Below are positions 17,922 to 27,010 of a stretch of 64,000 nucleotides of DNA, in pieces. How positions within the stretch are numbered: the first letter of the stretch is position 1; every line of letters begins with the position of its first letter. This DNA is from Acidisoma cellulosilyticum. GTDB lineage: Bacteria; Pseudomonadota; Alphaproteobacteria; Acetobacterales; Acetobacteraceae. The notes beneath the pieces were generated by a model. The model was not told the DNA's origin. It ran no database searches and saw nothing but the letters and a program-made list of their open reading frames with translations. The stretch is from the NCBI RefSeq assembly GCF_020621385.1, contig NZ_JAESVA010000002.1, forward strand, positions 372,001 through 436,000, in the 5' to 3' direction. The translations under genes were made by a program, and so were the position numbers.

Positions 17922-18947
17922 TTAGCCCTGGATGGCGCTGGTGATGGCCGCGTGGTCCAAGCCACGACGGCCGATGACGACGATACCGCCCGGAACCTCG
18001 CCCGGCGCCCAGGCGCGGTCATATTCATGGCGGAAGCGACTGCCGACGCCTTGCACGACCAGACGCAGCGGCTTGCCCTCGATAGCCACGAAACCCTTCA
18101 TGCGCAGCACGTCATGCACCGCTGCCGTCTTTTGCAGGCGGGCGATCAGCGGCTCGGGTGCCGACTGCGCGGGCAGCGGCACGACGAAGCTTTCCCAGTC
18201 GTCATGCTCGTGATCGTCCAGCCCGTCATGATGGGACGGGCGGCTGGCCAGATCATCCTCGGCCTTTGCCGCAAGACCCAGCAGAATGGCGGGGTCGATC
18301 CGGGACTCGCGGCTCGGCAGCACCTTCACCGCGCGCGGCAATTGGGCGGCGATCCCGGCGGCGAGGCCCGCGATATCGCTCTCGGCCAGCAGATCGGTCT
18401 TGTTGAGCAAAACTAGATCGGCCGCACCCAGCTGATCCTCATAGACCTCCGCCAGCGGGTTATCATGGTCATAGGCCGGGTCTTCCGCCATCATCCGCGC
18501 CACCTCCTCCGGGTCATCCGCGAAGCGCCCGGCAGCGACGGCCGGGCCGTCCACCACCGCGATGACACCGTCGACCGTCACGCGCGCGCGGATCGCGGGC
18601 CAGGTGAAAGCCTTCAGCAGCGGCTTGGGGAGTGCGAGGCCCGAAGTTTCGATCACGATATGCTCGGGCGGGTTCGGCCGATCGAGCAGCGCTTCCATCG
18701 CTGGCAGGAACTCATCCGCCACCGTGCAGCACAGGCAGCCGTTGGAGAGTTCGACGATCTGATCCTCGTCGCAGCCCTCGATCCCGCAGCCGGCCAGCAC
18801 GCCGCCGTCGATGCCGAGCGAGCCGAATTCGTTGACGATGACGGCGATGCGCCTTCCGCCGGCATTCTGCAGCAGATGGCGCACCAGCGTCGTCTTACCG
18901 GCGCCGAGGAAGCCGGTGATGATGGTGGCGGGAATGCGCGGGGTCAT
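17922..18947 (-). CDS. cobW: Cobalamin biosynthesis GTPase/metal chaperone CobW
   Basis: A 341-residue COG0523 GTPase. The P-loop is at G12-F-L-G-A-G-K18-T, the metal-binding C71-L-C73-C74 motif follows in LSNGCLCC, and a His/Asp-rich loop (HHDGLDDHEHDD) precedes the C-terminal CobW_C domain. CobW is thought to deliver cobalt to the CobN chelatase; the gene order DUF1636-cobW-cobN supports this. Start overlaps the DUF1636 stop as ATGA. Confidence 0.94.
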   Translation of the reverse strand: MTPRIPATIITGFLGAGKTTLVRHLLQNAGGRRIAVIVNEFGSLGIDGGVLAGCGIEGCDEDQIVELSNGCLCCTVADEFLPAMEALLDRPNPPEHIVIETSGLALPKPLLKAFTWPAIRARVTVDGVIAVVDGPAVAAGRFADDPEEVARMMAEDPAYDHDNPLAEVYEDQLGAADLVLLNKTDLLAESDIAGLAAGIAAQLPRAVKVLPSRESRIDPAILLGLAAKAEDDLASRPSHHDGLDDHEHDDWESFVVPLPAQSAPEPLIARLQKTAAVHDVLRMKGFVAIEGKPLRLVVQGVGSRFRHEYDRAWAPGEVPGGIVVIGRRGLDHAAITSAIQG

Positions 18948-19315
18948 GGGGCGGTCTCCATAGCCGGGATACGCCCGACGACGACATTGTGGCGAAGGCT
19001 TTCCGGACGGCGGCTGGGTAACAGCGCCCCCGTTTCATGCGCCGCATAGGCACGGGCATAGGTCAGGATATCGGCGGCCAGATCGGGGGTCAGGCGGCTG
19101 AGCAGATAGCCCCATTTGCCGGGCGCGGTGACGGCCAGGCTGCAGCCCTCGCCACAGCGCGCCAGACATTTTACGGCTCTCAGCGTGAAGGGCTCATCTT
19201 CGGTCATCAGGCTCGCGACAAGGTCATGCAGCGTCAGGCCGGGGCGCGGCTCATCCGGATGGCCGCAGGTGATGCAGATATGGAGGTTGGTTTGGGGGGT
19301 AACGTCATTCGCCAA
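18944..19315 (-). CDS. DUF1636 family Cys-rich protein, cobalamin operon
   Basis: A 123-residue protein with cysteines laid out as a thioredoxin-like ferredoxin or metal site: C14-x2-C17 near the start and C50-x3-C54-x3-C58 later (KCLARCGEGC). DUF1636 genes commonly sit next to cobW in alphaproteobacteria; a metal-binding or redox role in cobalt handling is inferred. First gene after the cobalamin riboswitch, hence probably repressed by B12. Confidence 0.82.
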   Translation of the reverse strand: MANDVTPQTNLHICITCGHPDEPRPGLTLHDLVASLMTEDEPFTLRAVKCLARCGEGCSLAVTAPGKWGYLLSRLTPDLAADILTYARAYAAHETGALLPSRRPESLRHNVVVGRIPAMETAP

Positions 19316-19444
19316 GGCGCGATCTCCGGTCCATCAAGCACCCGGACGCCGGGCGGAAACGGGGATGCGACCAAGGAAACCCTTCCTTGGCCTTGGGATC
19401 GCGGCCAGACTCCAGGGCACCCCGCCCGGAAGGACCAATAGCGT

Positions 19445-19655
19445 TGCATGATGGCAGGTCTCCTGGCTCGCGGATCAGGCGCCTTTCCGTCTGCCTTCCC
19501 AGGTGAAACTGTCACCCAGTGGCATTCGACGGTGGCTCTCCGCTTACAGTTGCGGGGGCAGCCGCGGCATTGGACGAAACCCTGTCGCCAGGGGCCATCC
19601 GCACCGCATTCCCTTTTCATCCTCCGTCACGGCAGACGCCGTTTGGAGGAACCAT
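19445..19655 (-). promoter_or_regulatory. Cobalamin riboswitch upstream of the DUF1636-cobW-cobN operon
   Basis: Read on the minus strand, the element has all main conserved blocks: GGTTCCTCC...GGAGGAT at the 5' stem, AAAAGGGAATGCGGTG, the core GCTGCCCCCGCAACTGTAAG, GCCACTGGGTGA, and the B12 box GAGCCAGGAGACCTGCC (19453-19469). It ends about 130 bases before the DUF1636 start. Binding of adenosylcobalamin would be expected to switch off the operon. The remaining leader to 19316 holds no gene that I can see. Confidence 0.93.
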
Positions 19656-19680
19656 CGCCTTTGATCTAGAAGGCCGGCCC

Positions 19681-20199
19681 ATGGCCCGTCAATCAGATAG
19701 CAGCGTGACCCTGATCCTCGGCGGCGCGCGATCCGGCAAGAGCCGGCATGGCGAAGGCCTCGTCGCGGCCCTACCCAGCCCTTGGGTCTATATCGCGACG
19801 GCCGAGGCTTGGGACAACGAGATGAAGGCCCGAATCGCGGAGCACCGCGCCCGGCGGGATGAGCGTTGGCACACGGTGGACGCCCCCCTCGCCTTGCCCC
19901 AGGCTTTGCGCGATGCCGGTGACGCGCCGGTGCTGGTCGATTGCCTGACGCTTTGGCTGACGAACCTCATGCTCGCCGACCGCGATGTCCCGGTCGCGAC
20001 GGAGGATCTGCTGGCGGCGCTGGCTGGGCGCCGCGCGCCGACAGTGCTGGTGGCCAACGAGGTCGGCCTCGGCATCGTGCCGGACCACCGGCTGGGGCGG
20101 GATTTTCGGGATGCCGCCGGCATCCTGCATCAGCGTGTCGCGGCCCAGGCCGCGCACGTGCTGTTCATGGTGGCGGGCCTGCCGATGGTGGTGAAATGA
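19681..20199 (+). CDS. cobP: Adenosylcobinamide kinase / adenosylcobinamide-phosphate guanylyltransferase
   Basis: A 172-residue bifunctional enzyme (CobU in Salmonella) that phosphorylates and guanylylates adenosylcobinamide. P-loop G14-G-A-R-S-G-K20-S near the N-terminus, then the ANEVGLGIVPDHRLGRDFRD motif typical of the family. I start it at ATG 19681; the open frame extends upstream through the antisense of the riboswitch and is not coding. Its stop overlaps the cobO start. Confidence 0.92.
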   Translation: MARQSDSSVTLILGGARSGKSRHGEGLVAALPSPWVYIATAEAWDNEMKARIAEHRARRDERWHTVDAPLALPQALRDAGDAPVLVDCLTLWLTNLMLADRDVPVATEDLLAALAGRRAPTVLVANEVGLGIVPDHRLGRDFRDAAGILHQRVAAQAAHVLFMVAGLPMVVK

Positions 20200-20807
20200 C
20201 CGAAGATCAGGAACAGAATGCGGCCTGGGCCGCCAAAATGGCGCGCCGCAAGGCCGTGCAGGATGCTGAGGTCGCGTCCAAGACCATCGAGAAAGGCCTT
20301 CTCATGGTCCATACCGGCCCGGGCAAGGGCAAGACGACGGCAGCGATGGGCCTCGCACTGCGGATGCTGGGGCGTGAGCGCCCCGTCGCCGTCATCCAGT
20401 TCATCAAGGGCGCCTGGAGCACGGGCGAGCGCTTCGCCCTGCAACGCTTCGACGATCTGCTGACTTGGCACAGCATGGGCGAAGGCTTCACCTGGGAAAC
20501 CCAGGACCGCGCACGGGATATCGCGGCCGCCCGGCGGGCCTGGGATGAGGCTTTGTCGCAGATGGCGCGGCCCGACCTGTCGATGCTGATCCTGGACGAG
20601 CTTTGCATCGCTCTCCGCTACGACTATCTGGCCGTTGATGAGGTCGTTCTGGCCTTGCAGGCGCGGCGCCAGGATTTGCATGTCGTCGTCACCGGCCGCA
20701 ACGCGCCGCCGGCTCTGCTCGATGCTGCCGACCTGATCACGGAAATGCAGGCGACCCGTCATCCCTTCAAGGCCGGGGTGAAGGCGCAGGAAGGGATCGA
20801 GTTCTAG
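20196..20807 (+). CDS. cobO: Cob(I)yrinic acid a,c-diamide adenosyltransferase
   Basis: A 203-residue BtuR/CobO-type ATP:corrinoid adenosyltransferase with the P-loop G41-P-G-K-G-K-T-T48, the FIKGAW segment and the Walker-B-like LDELCIALRY. It attaches the adenosyl upper ligand. ATGA overlap with cobP suggests coupling. Last gene of the cobalamin block. Confidence 0.94.
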   Translation: MTEDQEQNAAWAAKMARRKAVQDAEVASKTIEKGLLMVHTGPGKGKTTAAMGLALRMLGRERPVAVIQFIKGAWSTGERFALQRFDDLLTWHSMGEGFTWETQDRARDIAAARRAWDEALSQMARPDLSMLILDELCIALRYDYLAVDEVVLALQARRQDLHVVVTGRNAPPALLDAADLITEMQATRHPFKAGVKAQEGIEF

Positions 20808-20846
20808 CCGCGCCGGAAAACTGAGCGTAGTCTGGCTCGGGGCCAG

Positions 20847-20878
20847 TTCGGCCTTCAAAGTTTTCGGCCTTCAAAGTT
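20847..20878 (+). repeat. 16-base tandem duplication upstream of the diguanylate cyclase
   Basis: TTCGGCCTTCAAAGTT occurs twice back to back (20847-20862 and 20863-20878) in the 97-base gap between cobO and the GGDEF gene, ending 26 bases before the latter's ATG. It probably lies in the promoter or leader. Confidence 0.85.
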
Positions 20879-20904
20879 TAAAGTCAGGGTCAATCGATCT
20901 CCTC

Positions 20905-22161
20905 ATGCCTGCCTCCGCTCCTAGCGACTTCAGTTGGACCGATCTGGTGCGCGCGCCGCTTCTGATCCTGGATGCCGCGAAAAGCCAAGTGTTGCGCTTG
21001 AACGATGCCCTGCGCCACGTCCTGCCCCTCACTTGCCCACCGACACCGGCACCGATGACGGAGATCCTGGGCGCCGAGGCGACCGTCACCCTGCTCGGCT
21101 ATCTGCTGACGATGCCGGAGGACGGTTCCCGGAACACCTTGTCCCTGACTTGCCCCACGATGAATGGGCCGATGATGCTGATCCTGCATCTGGCCAGGCT
21201 GCCGGATCACGCGGATCAATGGGTCGTCACTGTCGATGAGCGCACTTTGTTCTTTCAGGGCGGTGCGTCCGAGAATGCCGAAAATACCTTCCGTGGCATC
21301 ATTCAGGAATTGCCGATCGGGATCGACATCCTCGATTCCTCCCTGCGCGCCGTATTCTACAATCATTATTCCGACAGCATTTATCTTTACGATTCCTACT
21401 ACGATCTAGACTTGACGGAGTGGTTCGAACGCGCTTTCCCGGCACCGGCCGACCGCGAACGCGCCAGGATGGAATGGGCGGATGCGCTCGTCGCATTGCA
21501 GCAAAATCCGGATCAGCCGCAGACGATGGAATGGCGCGTGATGTGTCGCGACGGCCAATATCGGGTTTTGCTGAATCGCGTCAGCAAGATCGGCAGCCAT
21601 TACACCTTCATCTATTGGGATATCACCGAGCAGCGGCGGCTGGAGGATCAGCTTCGCACATTAGCCACCACCGATATGCTGACGGGGTTGCATAATCGCC
21701 GCCATTTCTTCGAAACCGCCGAGGAACTGCTGGCCGAAGCCCTGACAACAGAAAAGCCCTTTTGCCTGCTCATCCTCGACATCGACCATTTCAAGTTGAT
21801 CAACGATACCCGCGGGCATCGCGCCGGGGACGAGGCATTGGTCGCGGTCGCCGCGCGATGCCGTGCGGCGATTCGCGCGGGCGATCTTCTCGCCCGTTTC
21901 GGCGGCGAGGAATTTACGGTCCTGCTGCATGATACGCCGATGCCGCAGGCCAAGCTCGTCGCCGAACGGTTGCGAGCCTTGATTGCCGAAGGACCGATCC
22001 ACCAGGGTCAGGAGACATTCTCCGTCACCGCCAGCATCGGCCTGGCCATGGCCGAGGCTGGCATGACGAGCATGGATCAATTGGTGGAAAAGGCCGACAA
22101 GGCGCTTTATGCGGCCAAGCATGCTGGCCGCAATCGCGTTATGATCGCCTCCGCCGCGTGA
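20905..22161 (+). CDS. Diguanylate cyclase with PAS-like sensor domain
   Basis: A 418-residue cytoplasmic protein that would make c-di-GMP from two GTP. Residues 1-125 are a poorly conserved N-terminal domain, 130-245 resemble a PAS/PAC module (ending in WDITEQRRLEDQL), and 250-415 form the GGDEF domain with active-site GGEEF at 333-337. An inhibitory RxxD site (R324-A-G-D327) precedes it by the standard 5 residues, implying product feedback. There is no membrane segment or EAL domain. No functional link to the neighbouring B12 genes is evident. Confidence 0.92.
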   Translation: MPASAPSDFSWTDLVRAPLLILDAAKSQVLRLNDALRHVLPLTCPPTPAPMTEILGAEATVTLLGYLLTMPEDGSRNTLSLTCPTMNGPMMLILHLARLPDHADQWVVTVDERTLFFQGGASENAENTFRGIIQELPIGIDILDSSLRAVFYNHYSDSIYLYDSYYDLDLTEWFERAFPAPADRERARMEWADALVALQQNPDQPQTMEWRVMCRDGQYRVLLNRVSKIGSHYTFIYWDITEQRRLEDQLRTLATTDMLTGLHNRRHFFETAEELLAEALTTEKPFCLLILDIDHFKLINDTRGHRAGDEALVAVAARCRAAIRAGDLLARFGGEEFTVLLHDTPMPQAKLVAERLRALIAEGPIHQGQETFSVTASIGLAMAEAGMTSMDQLVEKADKALYAAKHAGRNRVMIASAA

Positions 22162-22167
22162 TGCCGA

Positions 22168-23529
22168 TCACGCCCTGAGCACGCTGAGGAAGGTCTCCGT
22201 AAAGCGCTTTGGGGTGCCAGCCCAGACGCGTTCCCGCAAAGCCTGCCAACGCTCCTTCCGCTCGCCAAGCTCCATCGCCAGCGCCTGATTGATCGCCTCC
22301 GCCACCTCATCGGCGTCATAGGGATTGACGATCAGGGCTTCCTTCAACTCATCCGCCGCGCCCGCGAAGCGGGACAGGATCAGCACGCCGGGATCGGCGC
22401 TCGACTGAGCCGCGACATATTCCTTGGCAACCAGATTCATGCCGTCGCGCAGCGGCGTGACCAGCCCCACCCGCGCCACGCGGTAGAAGCCGGCCAGGCT
22501 TTTGCGGCTGAGCGCCCTTGTCATGTAGCGGATCGGAATCCAGTCGAATTCGGAATAGCGGCCATTGATATCGCCCACCAGTCGGTCGAGCGTGCGGCGC
22601 AACTGCTGGTAGCGGTCGACATCCTCTCGCGAGCGGGCGGCGACCTGCAGCATGGAGACCTTACCGCGATGTTCGTGAAACCGCTCCAGCAACTGGTCGA
22701 AGGCGCGGAAGCGGTTGGGCAGGCCCTTGGAATAATCCAGCCGATCGGCGCCGATGACCAGCGCCCGGCTGAACAGGCTTTCGCGGATACGCCGCACTTC
22801 CGCGCCCCGCGCGGCGCGCATGGCGGTGGCCGCGAATTCCTCGGCATCGATGCCGATGGGCGCGGTCACCGTCTTCACCAGACGACCTTCGTAGACGAAA
22901 CTGCCGTCATCGGCCGAGGCCAGGCCCAGAAAGGTCTCGACACAGGAGAGAAAGGCGTTGCGATGCTCGTCGGTATGGAAGCCCACGACATCATAGGTAC
23001 AAAGGCCGCGCAGCAGCGCCTCGCCGCAGGGCAAGGCGTCGAGGATTTCGGGCGGCACGAAGGGGATATGCAGAAAGAAGCCGATGCGCTGCTTGGCGCC
23101 GAGGGCGCGCAGATTCTGCCCGACCAGGAACAGCTGATAATCATGCACCCAGACGAGGTCGTCATGTTTCAGAAGCGGCTGTAGCGCCTCGGCGAAATAG
23201 GTATTGACCCCGCAATAGCCTTCATACTGATGACGATGATAGTCGAGATAGTCGAGCCGGTAATGCAGCAGCGGCCAAAGGGCGCCGTTCGAGAAACCGA
23301 CATAGAATTCATGGTATTCCTTGTCGGTGAGGTCGATGGTCGCATAGGTCACGCCCTGCGCGTCATGCAGGCTGGGCGTGCGGCCGTTATGGCCGCGCTT
23401 GCCACTCCAGCCGAACCAGAGCGTACCGGGCGCCAGACCGCTGCCCAAAGCGACGGCAAGCCCGCCGGCGCGGGGCGCCTTTTCGGTCGGGATCTGCACC
23501 CGGTTGGAGACGATGACGAGGCGGGACAA
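22168..23529 (-). CDS. otsA: Trehalose-6-phosphate synthase
   Basis: A 453-residue GT20 glycosyltransferase that joins UDP-glucose and glucose-6-phosphate. It has VIVSNRV at the N-terminus, the DLVWVHDYQLFLV motif, LHIPFVPPEI, the ADRLDYSKGLPNR loop and the C-terminal TPLRDGMNLVAKEYVAAQ donor-binding motif. Length is typical. otsB lies 41 bases upstream on the same strand, so the two probably form an operon for the osmoprotectant trehalose. Confidence 0.95.
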   Translation of the reverse strand: MSRLVIVSNRVQIPTEKAPRAGGLAVALGSGLAPGTLWFGWSGKRGHNGRTPSLHDAQGVTYATIDLTDKEYHEFYVGFSNGALWPLLHYRLDYLDYHRHQYEGYCGVNTYFAEALQPLLKHDDLVWVHDYQLFLVGQNLRALGAKQRIGFFLHIPFVPPEILDALPCGEALLRGLCTYDVVGFHTDEHRNAFLSCVETFLGLASADDGSFVYEGRLVKTVTAPIGIDAEEFAATAMRAARGAEVRRIRESLFSRALVIGADRLDYSKGLPNRFRAFDQLLERFHEHRGKVSMLQVAARSREDVDRYQQLRRTLDRLVGDINGRYSEFDWIPIRYMTRALSRKSLAGFYRVARVGLVTPLRDGMNLVAKEYVAAQSSADPGVLILSRFAGAADELKEALIVNPYDADEVAEAINQALAMELGERKERWQALRERVWAGTPKRFTETFLSVLRA

Positions 23530-23570
23530 GGCGCTTCCTTTCGTATCGATGCGATCAGGCGACGGCGGGA

Positions 23571-24314
23571 TCAGGCTGTCTGGCTCGCCTCCAGCCCATC
23601 CGCCATGCGGGCGAGCCAGGCGCGCACCGCCGCCGGCTCACCGCCGAAGACGCGATGCACATGCAGGCCCTGGCCGCCCATGGCCTCGGCCGCCGCCATG
23701 CCTTCCTCATCCGTCACGTCATCACCGATGAAGACCGGCACCCGGCCGGCGAAAGGACTTTCCGCCATGAGGTGACGCACGGCATGGCCCTTGCCGACGC
23801 CTTCGGCGCGGATCTCGAAAGCCATGAGTGCGGGGAGGATTTCCGCGCGCCCGGCGGCCGGTGCCACGAGATCGGCAAGAAACTGGCCGATCTCAGATCC
23901 GAAGCTGGGCGCCTGCCGGTAATGGACGACGAAGCCGACCGACTTTTCCTCGATGAAAGCGCCCGGCCAAAGATGCAGCGCAGCCTTCACGGCGTCGACC
24001 CAATCATCGCGTTCGGGAAGATTGGCGGCATGGGCCGCGATATACCCGTCCGGCAGGCGCAGCCGCGCGCCATGTTCGGCCGCGACGGCAAGACCGGACA
24101 GCGGCAGAAGCCGATCGACATCGGAGAGCGGACGGCCGGTGACAATGGCGACCGCGCCGCCCAAAGCGGACTCCAGCCGGGCGATCACGCCCGGCAGTTC
24201 GGGGGCGACCCAGACCAGATCATGGCGCTCGGCGATATCCAGTAGCGTGCCGTCAAGGTCGAGGAACAACGCGCTGCGCCGCGTGAGGTCTGGGATATCG
24301 GTCGTTGAGGTCAT
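23571..24314 (-). CDS. otsB: Trehalose-6-phosphate phosphatase
   Basis: A 247-residue HAD-superfamily phosphatase: nucleophile motif D19-L-D21-G-T (FLDLDGTL), and the C-terminal acidic motif in FIGDDVTDEEGM. It removes phosphate from trehalose-6-phosphate made by the adjacent OtsA. The order otsB then otsA matches other alphaproteobacteria. Confidence 0.94.
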   Translation of the reverse strand: MTSTTDIPDLTRRSALFLDLDGTLLDIAERHDLVWVAPELPGVIARLESALGGAVAIVTGRPLSDVDRLLPLSGLAVAAEHGARLRLPDGYIAAHAANLPERDDWVDAVKAALHLWPGAFIEEKSVGFVVHYRQAPSFGSEIGQFLADLVAPAAGRAEILPALMAFEIRAEGVGKGHAVRHLMAESPFAGRVPVFIGDDVTDEEGMAAAEAMGGQGLHVHRVFGGEPAAVRAWLARMADGLEASQTA

Positions 24315-24377
24315 CCGCGTCAGGCTCTCTTGGGCTGCAGGGAGCCGATGACCGGCCCTCTTTGGCTCTAGAGATAG

Positions 24378-24397
24378 AGCGCTTCGGCGGAAGCGCT
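24378..24397 (-). terminator. Hairpin between yraN-like gene and otsB
   Basis: A perfect 8-base stem AGCGCTTC/GAAGCGCT with a 4-base loop follows the yraN-like stop on the minus strand. There is no clear T-run, so termination is uncertain. The flanking CTCTAGAG and AGAGCGCTTC words recur near 44545-44578. Confidence 0.4.
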
Positions 24398-24411
24398 ACC
24401 CCAAAGACCCG

Positions 24412-24816
24412 TCAGGCAGCATCCCGAAACGCATCCGGAATATGCTGCATACGACCCAGCGCATCGACCAGCCAGGCATCGAAGCGCATGCCGTTCCGGC
24501 CCCAATCAGGGTGCTGGCCTTGAAGAATGGCACCGGCCGTCAGCAGTCTTTGCTGCTGGCGCGCCGAAAGCGCGTAGGCGGCGGTGGTGAGATCGGGGCC
24601 GGTTTTGACTTCGACCAAGGTCAGAATGCCGTCGCGTTCCGCGACGATATCCACCTCGCCTGCCGCGGTGCGCACCCTTTGGCCAAGAATGGTCCAACCG
24701 CCCTGCCCCAACGCGTCGACCACGCGCGTTTCGCCTTGGATACCCTGGCGCTGCGACCGCTTACCCCGCGCCTGCCGCCGGCTGCGATCATTGTAAAGGG
24801 CCAATTGAACGGTCAT
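24412..24816 (-). CDS. UPF0102 (YraN) family endonuclease-like protein
   Basis: About 134 residues with the restriction-endonuclease-like core: the family pattern G-E-x-D-I-V-A-x-(10)-E-V-K seen as GEVDIVAE followed by LVEVKT. YraN proteins have no firmly assigned function; the fold suggests nuclease activity. I prefer the ATG at 24816 (MTVQLALYND); an upstream in-frame start at 24876 would add 20 residues that do not look conserved. About 170 bases separate it from the divergent aldose epimerase gene. Confidence 0.82.
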   Translation of the reverse strand: MTVQLALYNDRSRRQARGKRSQRQGIQGETRVVDALGQGGWTILGQRVRTAAGEVDIVAERDGILTLVEVKTGPDLTTAAYALSARQQQRLLTAGAILQGQHPDWGRNGMRFDAWLVDALGRMQHIPDAFRDAA

Positions 24817-24984
24817 GACGCTGTCCTTGACTGCACGCAAAAGTTGTATCGCATGCGACGAACGTAATGGGAACAATTATATTGATATCGGATCAAACCC
24901 GATAATCGACGGTCGGGCCCTGGGCGCCTTTGCCCGGTCAGTCTAGGCTAGCCGGCAAAGCACGGCAGCAGAAGGGAAGCCATC

Positions 24985-26079
24985 ATGCCCAATCAGGACG
25001 CCAATTCAGGACCCGGTCTGCATCACCAGTCTTTCGGGCGTCTCTCCGACGGCCGCTCCGTCACCGAATACCGGCTGCGCAATGCGGCCGGATTCGAACT
25101 GCGCTTCCTCGACCTCGGCGGGATCGTCACCACCATCCTGGCACCCGACCGCCAGGACCGCTTCGCCAATGTCAATCTCGATCACGCCGATCTGGCTTTG
25201 TATGAGAAAAACCCCGGCTATTTCGGCGCGCTGATCGGCCGCTTTGCCAATCGCATCGGGGGCTCCGCCTTCACGCTCGGCGGCAAGCGCTACGAACTGG
25301 CGGCCAATAACGGCAGCAATACCCTGCATGGCGGCGCCGTCGGCTTCGACAAGGCGATCTGGCAGGTCCGCGCGGCGCAAAGCGGTTCGGCGCTCTCGGC
25401 CGTGCTGACCCATACCAGCCCGGACGGCGACGAGGGCTTTCCCGGCGCGCTGAAACTGGAAGTCGTCTACAGCCTGCACGAGGAGAACGAGTTCCGCATC
25501 GACTACAAGGCGACGACGACCGCCGAGACCGTCCTCAACCTCACCAATCACGCCTATTTCAACCTCGCCGGCAACGATCAGGGCTCTGTCCTCGACCATA
25601 TCATCGAAATCAATGCCGAGCACTTCACGCCCGTCGATCTGGACGGCATCCCGACCGGCGAGATCGCGCCGGTTGAGGGCACACCGCTCGATTTCCGCAC
25701 CGCCAAGCCCATCGGCGCCGGCATCCGCATTCCGCATCCGCAGATCCTGCGCCAGAACGGCTATGATCATAACTGGGTGCTGGATAAGCCCGCCCCCCAT
25801 GCGCTGACGCTCGCCGCCCGCGTCTATGAGCCGAACAGCGGCCGTATCATGGAGGTCGAGACGACCGAGCCCGGCGTGCAATTCTATACCGCCAATTACC
25901 TCGGCGGCGGTTCGGCCGGCACGGCGGGCGTCGCTTACCGCCAGTCGGACGCCTTCTGTCTGGAGACGCAGCATTTTCCGGACAGCCCCAATCGACCGGA
26001 ATTTCCGACGACCGTGCTGCAGCCCGGTCACATCTTTCATTCCACCACCATCTATCGCTTCAAGACGGACCGCGATTGA
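24985..26079 (+). CDS. galM: Aldose 1-epimerase (galactose mutarotase)
   Basis: A 364-residue mutarotase that interconverts alpha and beta anomers of hexoses. Family features are RFANRIGG, the LHGG...GFDKAIW segment, the catalytic-His region NLTNHAYFNLAG and the C-terminal catalytic Glu in CLETQHFPDSPN. GAAGGGAAG precedes the ATG as ribosome binding site. No signal peptide is visible, so probably cytoplasmic. Confidence 0.93.
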   Translation: MPNQDANSGPGLHHQSFGRLSDGRSVTEYRLRNAAGFELRFLDLGGIVTTILAPDRQDRFANVNLDHADLALYEKNPGYFGALIGRFANRIGGSAFTLGGKRYELAANNGSNTLHGGAVGFDKAIWQVRAAQSGSALSAVLTHTSPDGDEGFPGALKLEVVYSLHEENEFRIDYKATTTAETVLNLTNHAYFNLAGNDQGSVLDHIIEINAEHFTPVDLDGIPTGEIAPVEGTPLDFRTAKPIGAGIRIPHPQILRQNGYDHNWVLDKPAPHALTLAARVYEPNSGRIMEVETTEPGVQFYTANYLGGGSAGTAGVAYRQSDAFCLETQHFPDSPNRPEFPTTVLQPGHIFHSTTIYRFKTDRD

Positions 26080-26107
26080 AGCAGGTCCTGCGCCAGAGGA
26101 GCGATGA

Positions 26108-27010
26108 ATGTCGGACATACTCTCGGCCGAAGGCGCCCTCGCCGCGCTGCTGACGCGCTGCATGGTAGCTGAGCCGGGCAAGATCCACCTGGATGACTAC
26201 CCGACCGACAGCCGCGTCACCGGCCTCGACAAGACAAGCGGCAAGGACGCGCTGCGGCGGGAGGTCGAGGCCATCGCTGCCCTGCAGCAGCGGCTATTCG
26301 CGGCCAAGCGCTGGGCGATGCTGATGATCCTGCAATCCATGGATGCGGGCGGCAAGGACAGTTCCATCCGGCGGATTTTCAGCGGCATCGATCCGGAAGG
26401 GGTGCGCGTCACCTCCTTCAAGGCGCCGTCGCGCGAGGAACTGGGGCAGGATTTTCTGCGCCGTACCCAGCAGGGCCTGCCCGTGCGCGGCGAAATCAGC
26501 GTCTTCAACCGCAGCTATTACGAGGAAGTGCTCATCACCCGGCTGCATCCCGAAATGCTGGCTGCGCAGCAATTGCCGAAGCCTGAATTGACGGATCAAA
26601 TATGGCGGCACCGGCTGGAGGATATCGCCGGGCATGAGCGCTATCTGGGCCGGCAGGGCATGCCGGTCTTGAAGTTCTTTCTGCATATGTCGAAGGAGGA
26701 GCAACGCCAGCGCTTCCTGCGACGGCTGAACCGCCCTGACAAGATCTGGAAGTTTGATGCCGCGGATATCAGCGAACGCAAGCTATGGGACAAATACGCC
26801 CATGCTTACGGCGAGGTCTTTTCTGCGACCGCCGCGCCGCATGCGCCCTGGTTCATCATCCCCGCCGATCACAAATGGGTGGCGCGGCTGCTGATGGCCC
26901 ATGCGCTGCGACGGGCGCTGGAAAAGCTCGACCCGCATTTCCCGAAACCGCAGGCCGAGGCCCTGAAAGCGGCCGAGGCCGCAAAGGCATCCCTGGAAGC
27001 CGAAGGTTAA
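26108..27010 (+). CDS. ppk2: Polyphosphate kinase 2 family protein
   Basis: A 300-residue PPK2-type kinase that uses polyphosphate to phosphorylate nucleotides. Walker A region SMDAGGKDSS at 77-86, then the FNRSYYEEVLI motif and the lid-region FLRRLNRPDKIWKF. The MDAGGKDS form resembles class III PPK2 enzymes, which phosphorylate AMP and ADP; class is an inference. It lies 28 bases after galM and may be cotranscribed. Its end overlaps the convergent ohrR end by 4 bases. Confidence 0.9.
   Translation: MSDILSAEGALAALLTRCMVAEPGKIHLDDYPTDSRVTGLDKTSGKDALRREVEAIAALQQRLFAAKRWAMLMILQSMDAGGKDSSIRRIFSGIDPEGVRVTSFKAPSREELGQDFLRRTQQGLPVRGEISVFNRSYYEEVLITRLHPEMLAAQQLPKPELTDQIWRHRLEDIAGHERYLGRQGMPVLKFFLHMSKEEQRQRFLRRLNRPDKIWKFDAADISERKLWDKYAHAYGEVFSATAAPHAPWFIIPADHKWVARLLMAHALRRALEKLDPHFPKPQAEALKAAEAAKASLEAEG

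Noticed and set aside
19519-19680. N-terminal extension of cobP
   Set aside because: The frame is open, but it is the complement of the conserved cobalamin riboswitch and lacks similarity to CobP; the ATG at 19681 gives the normal length.
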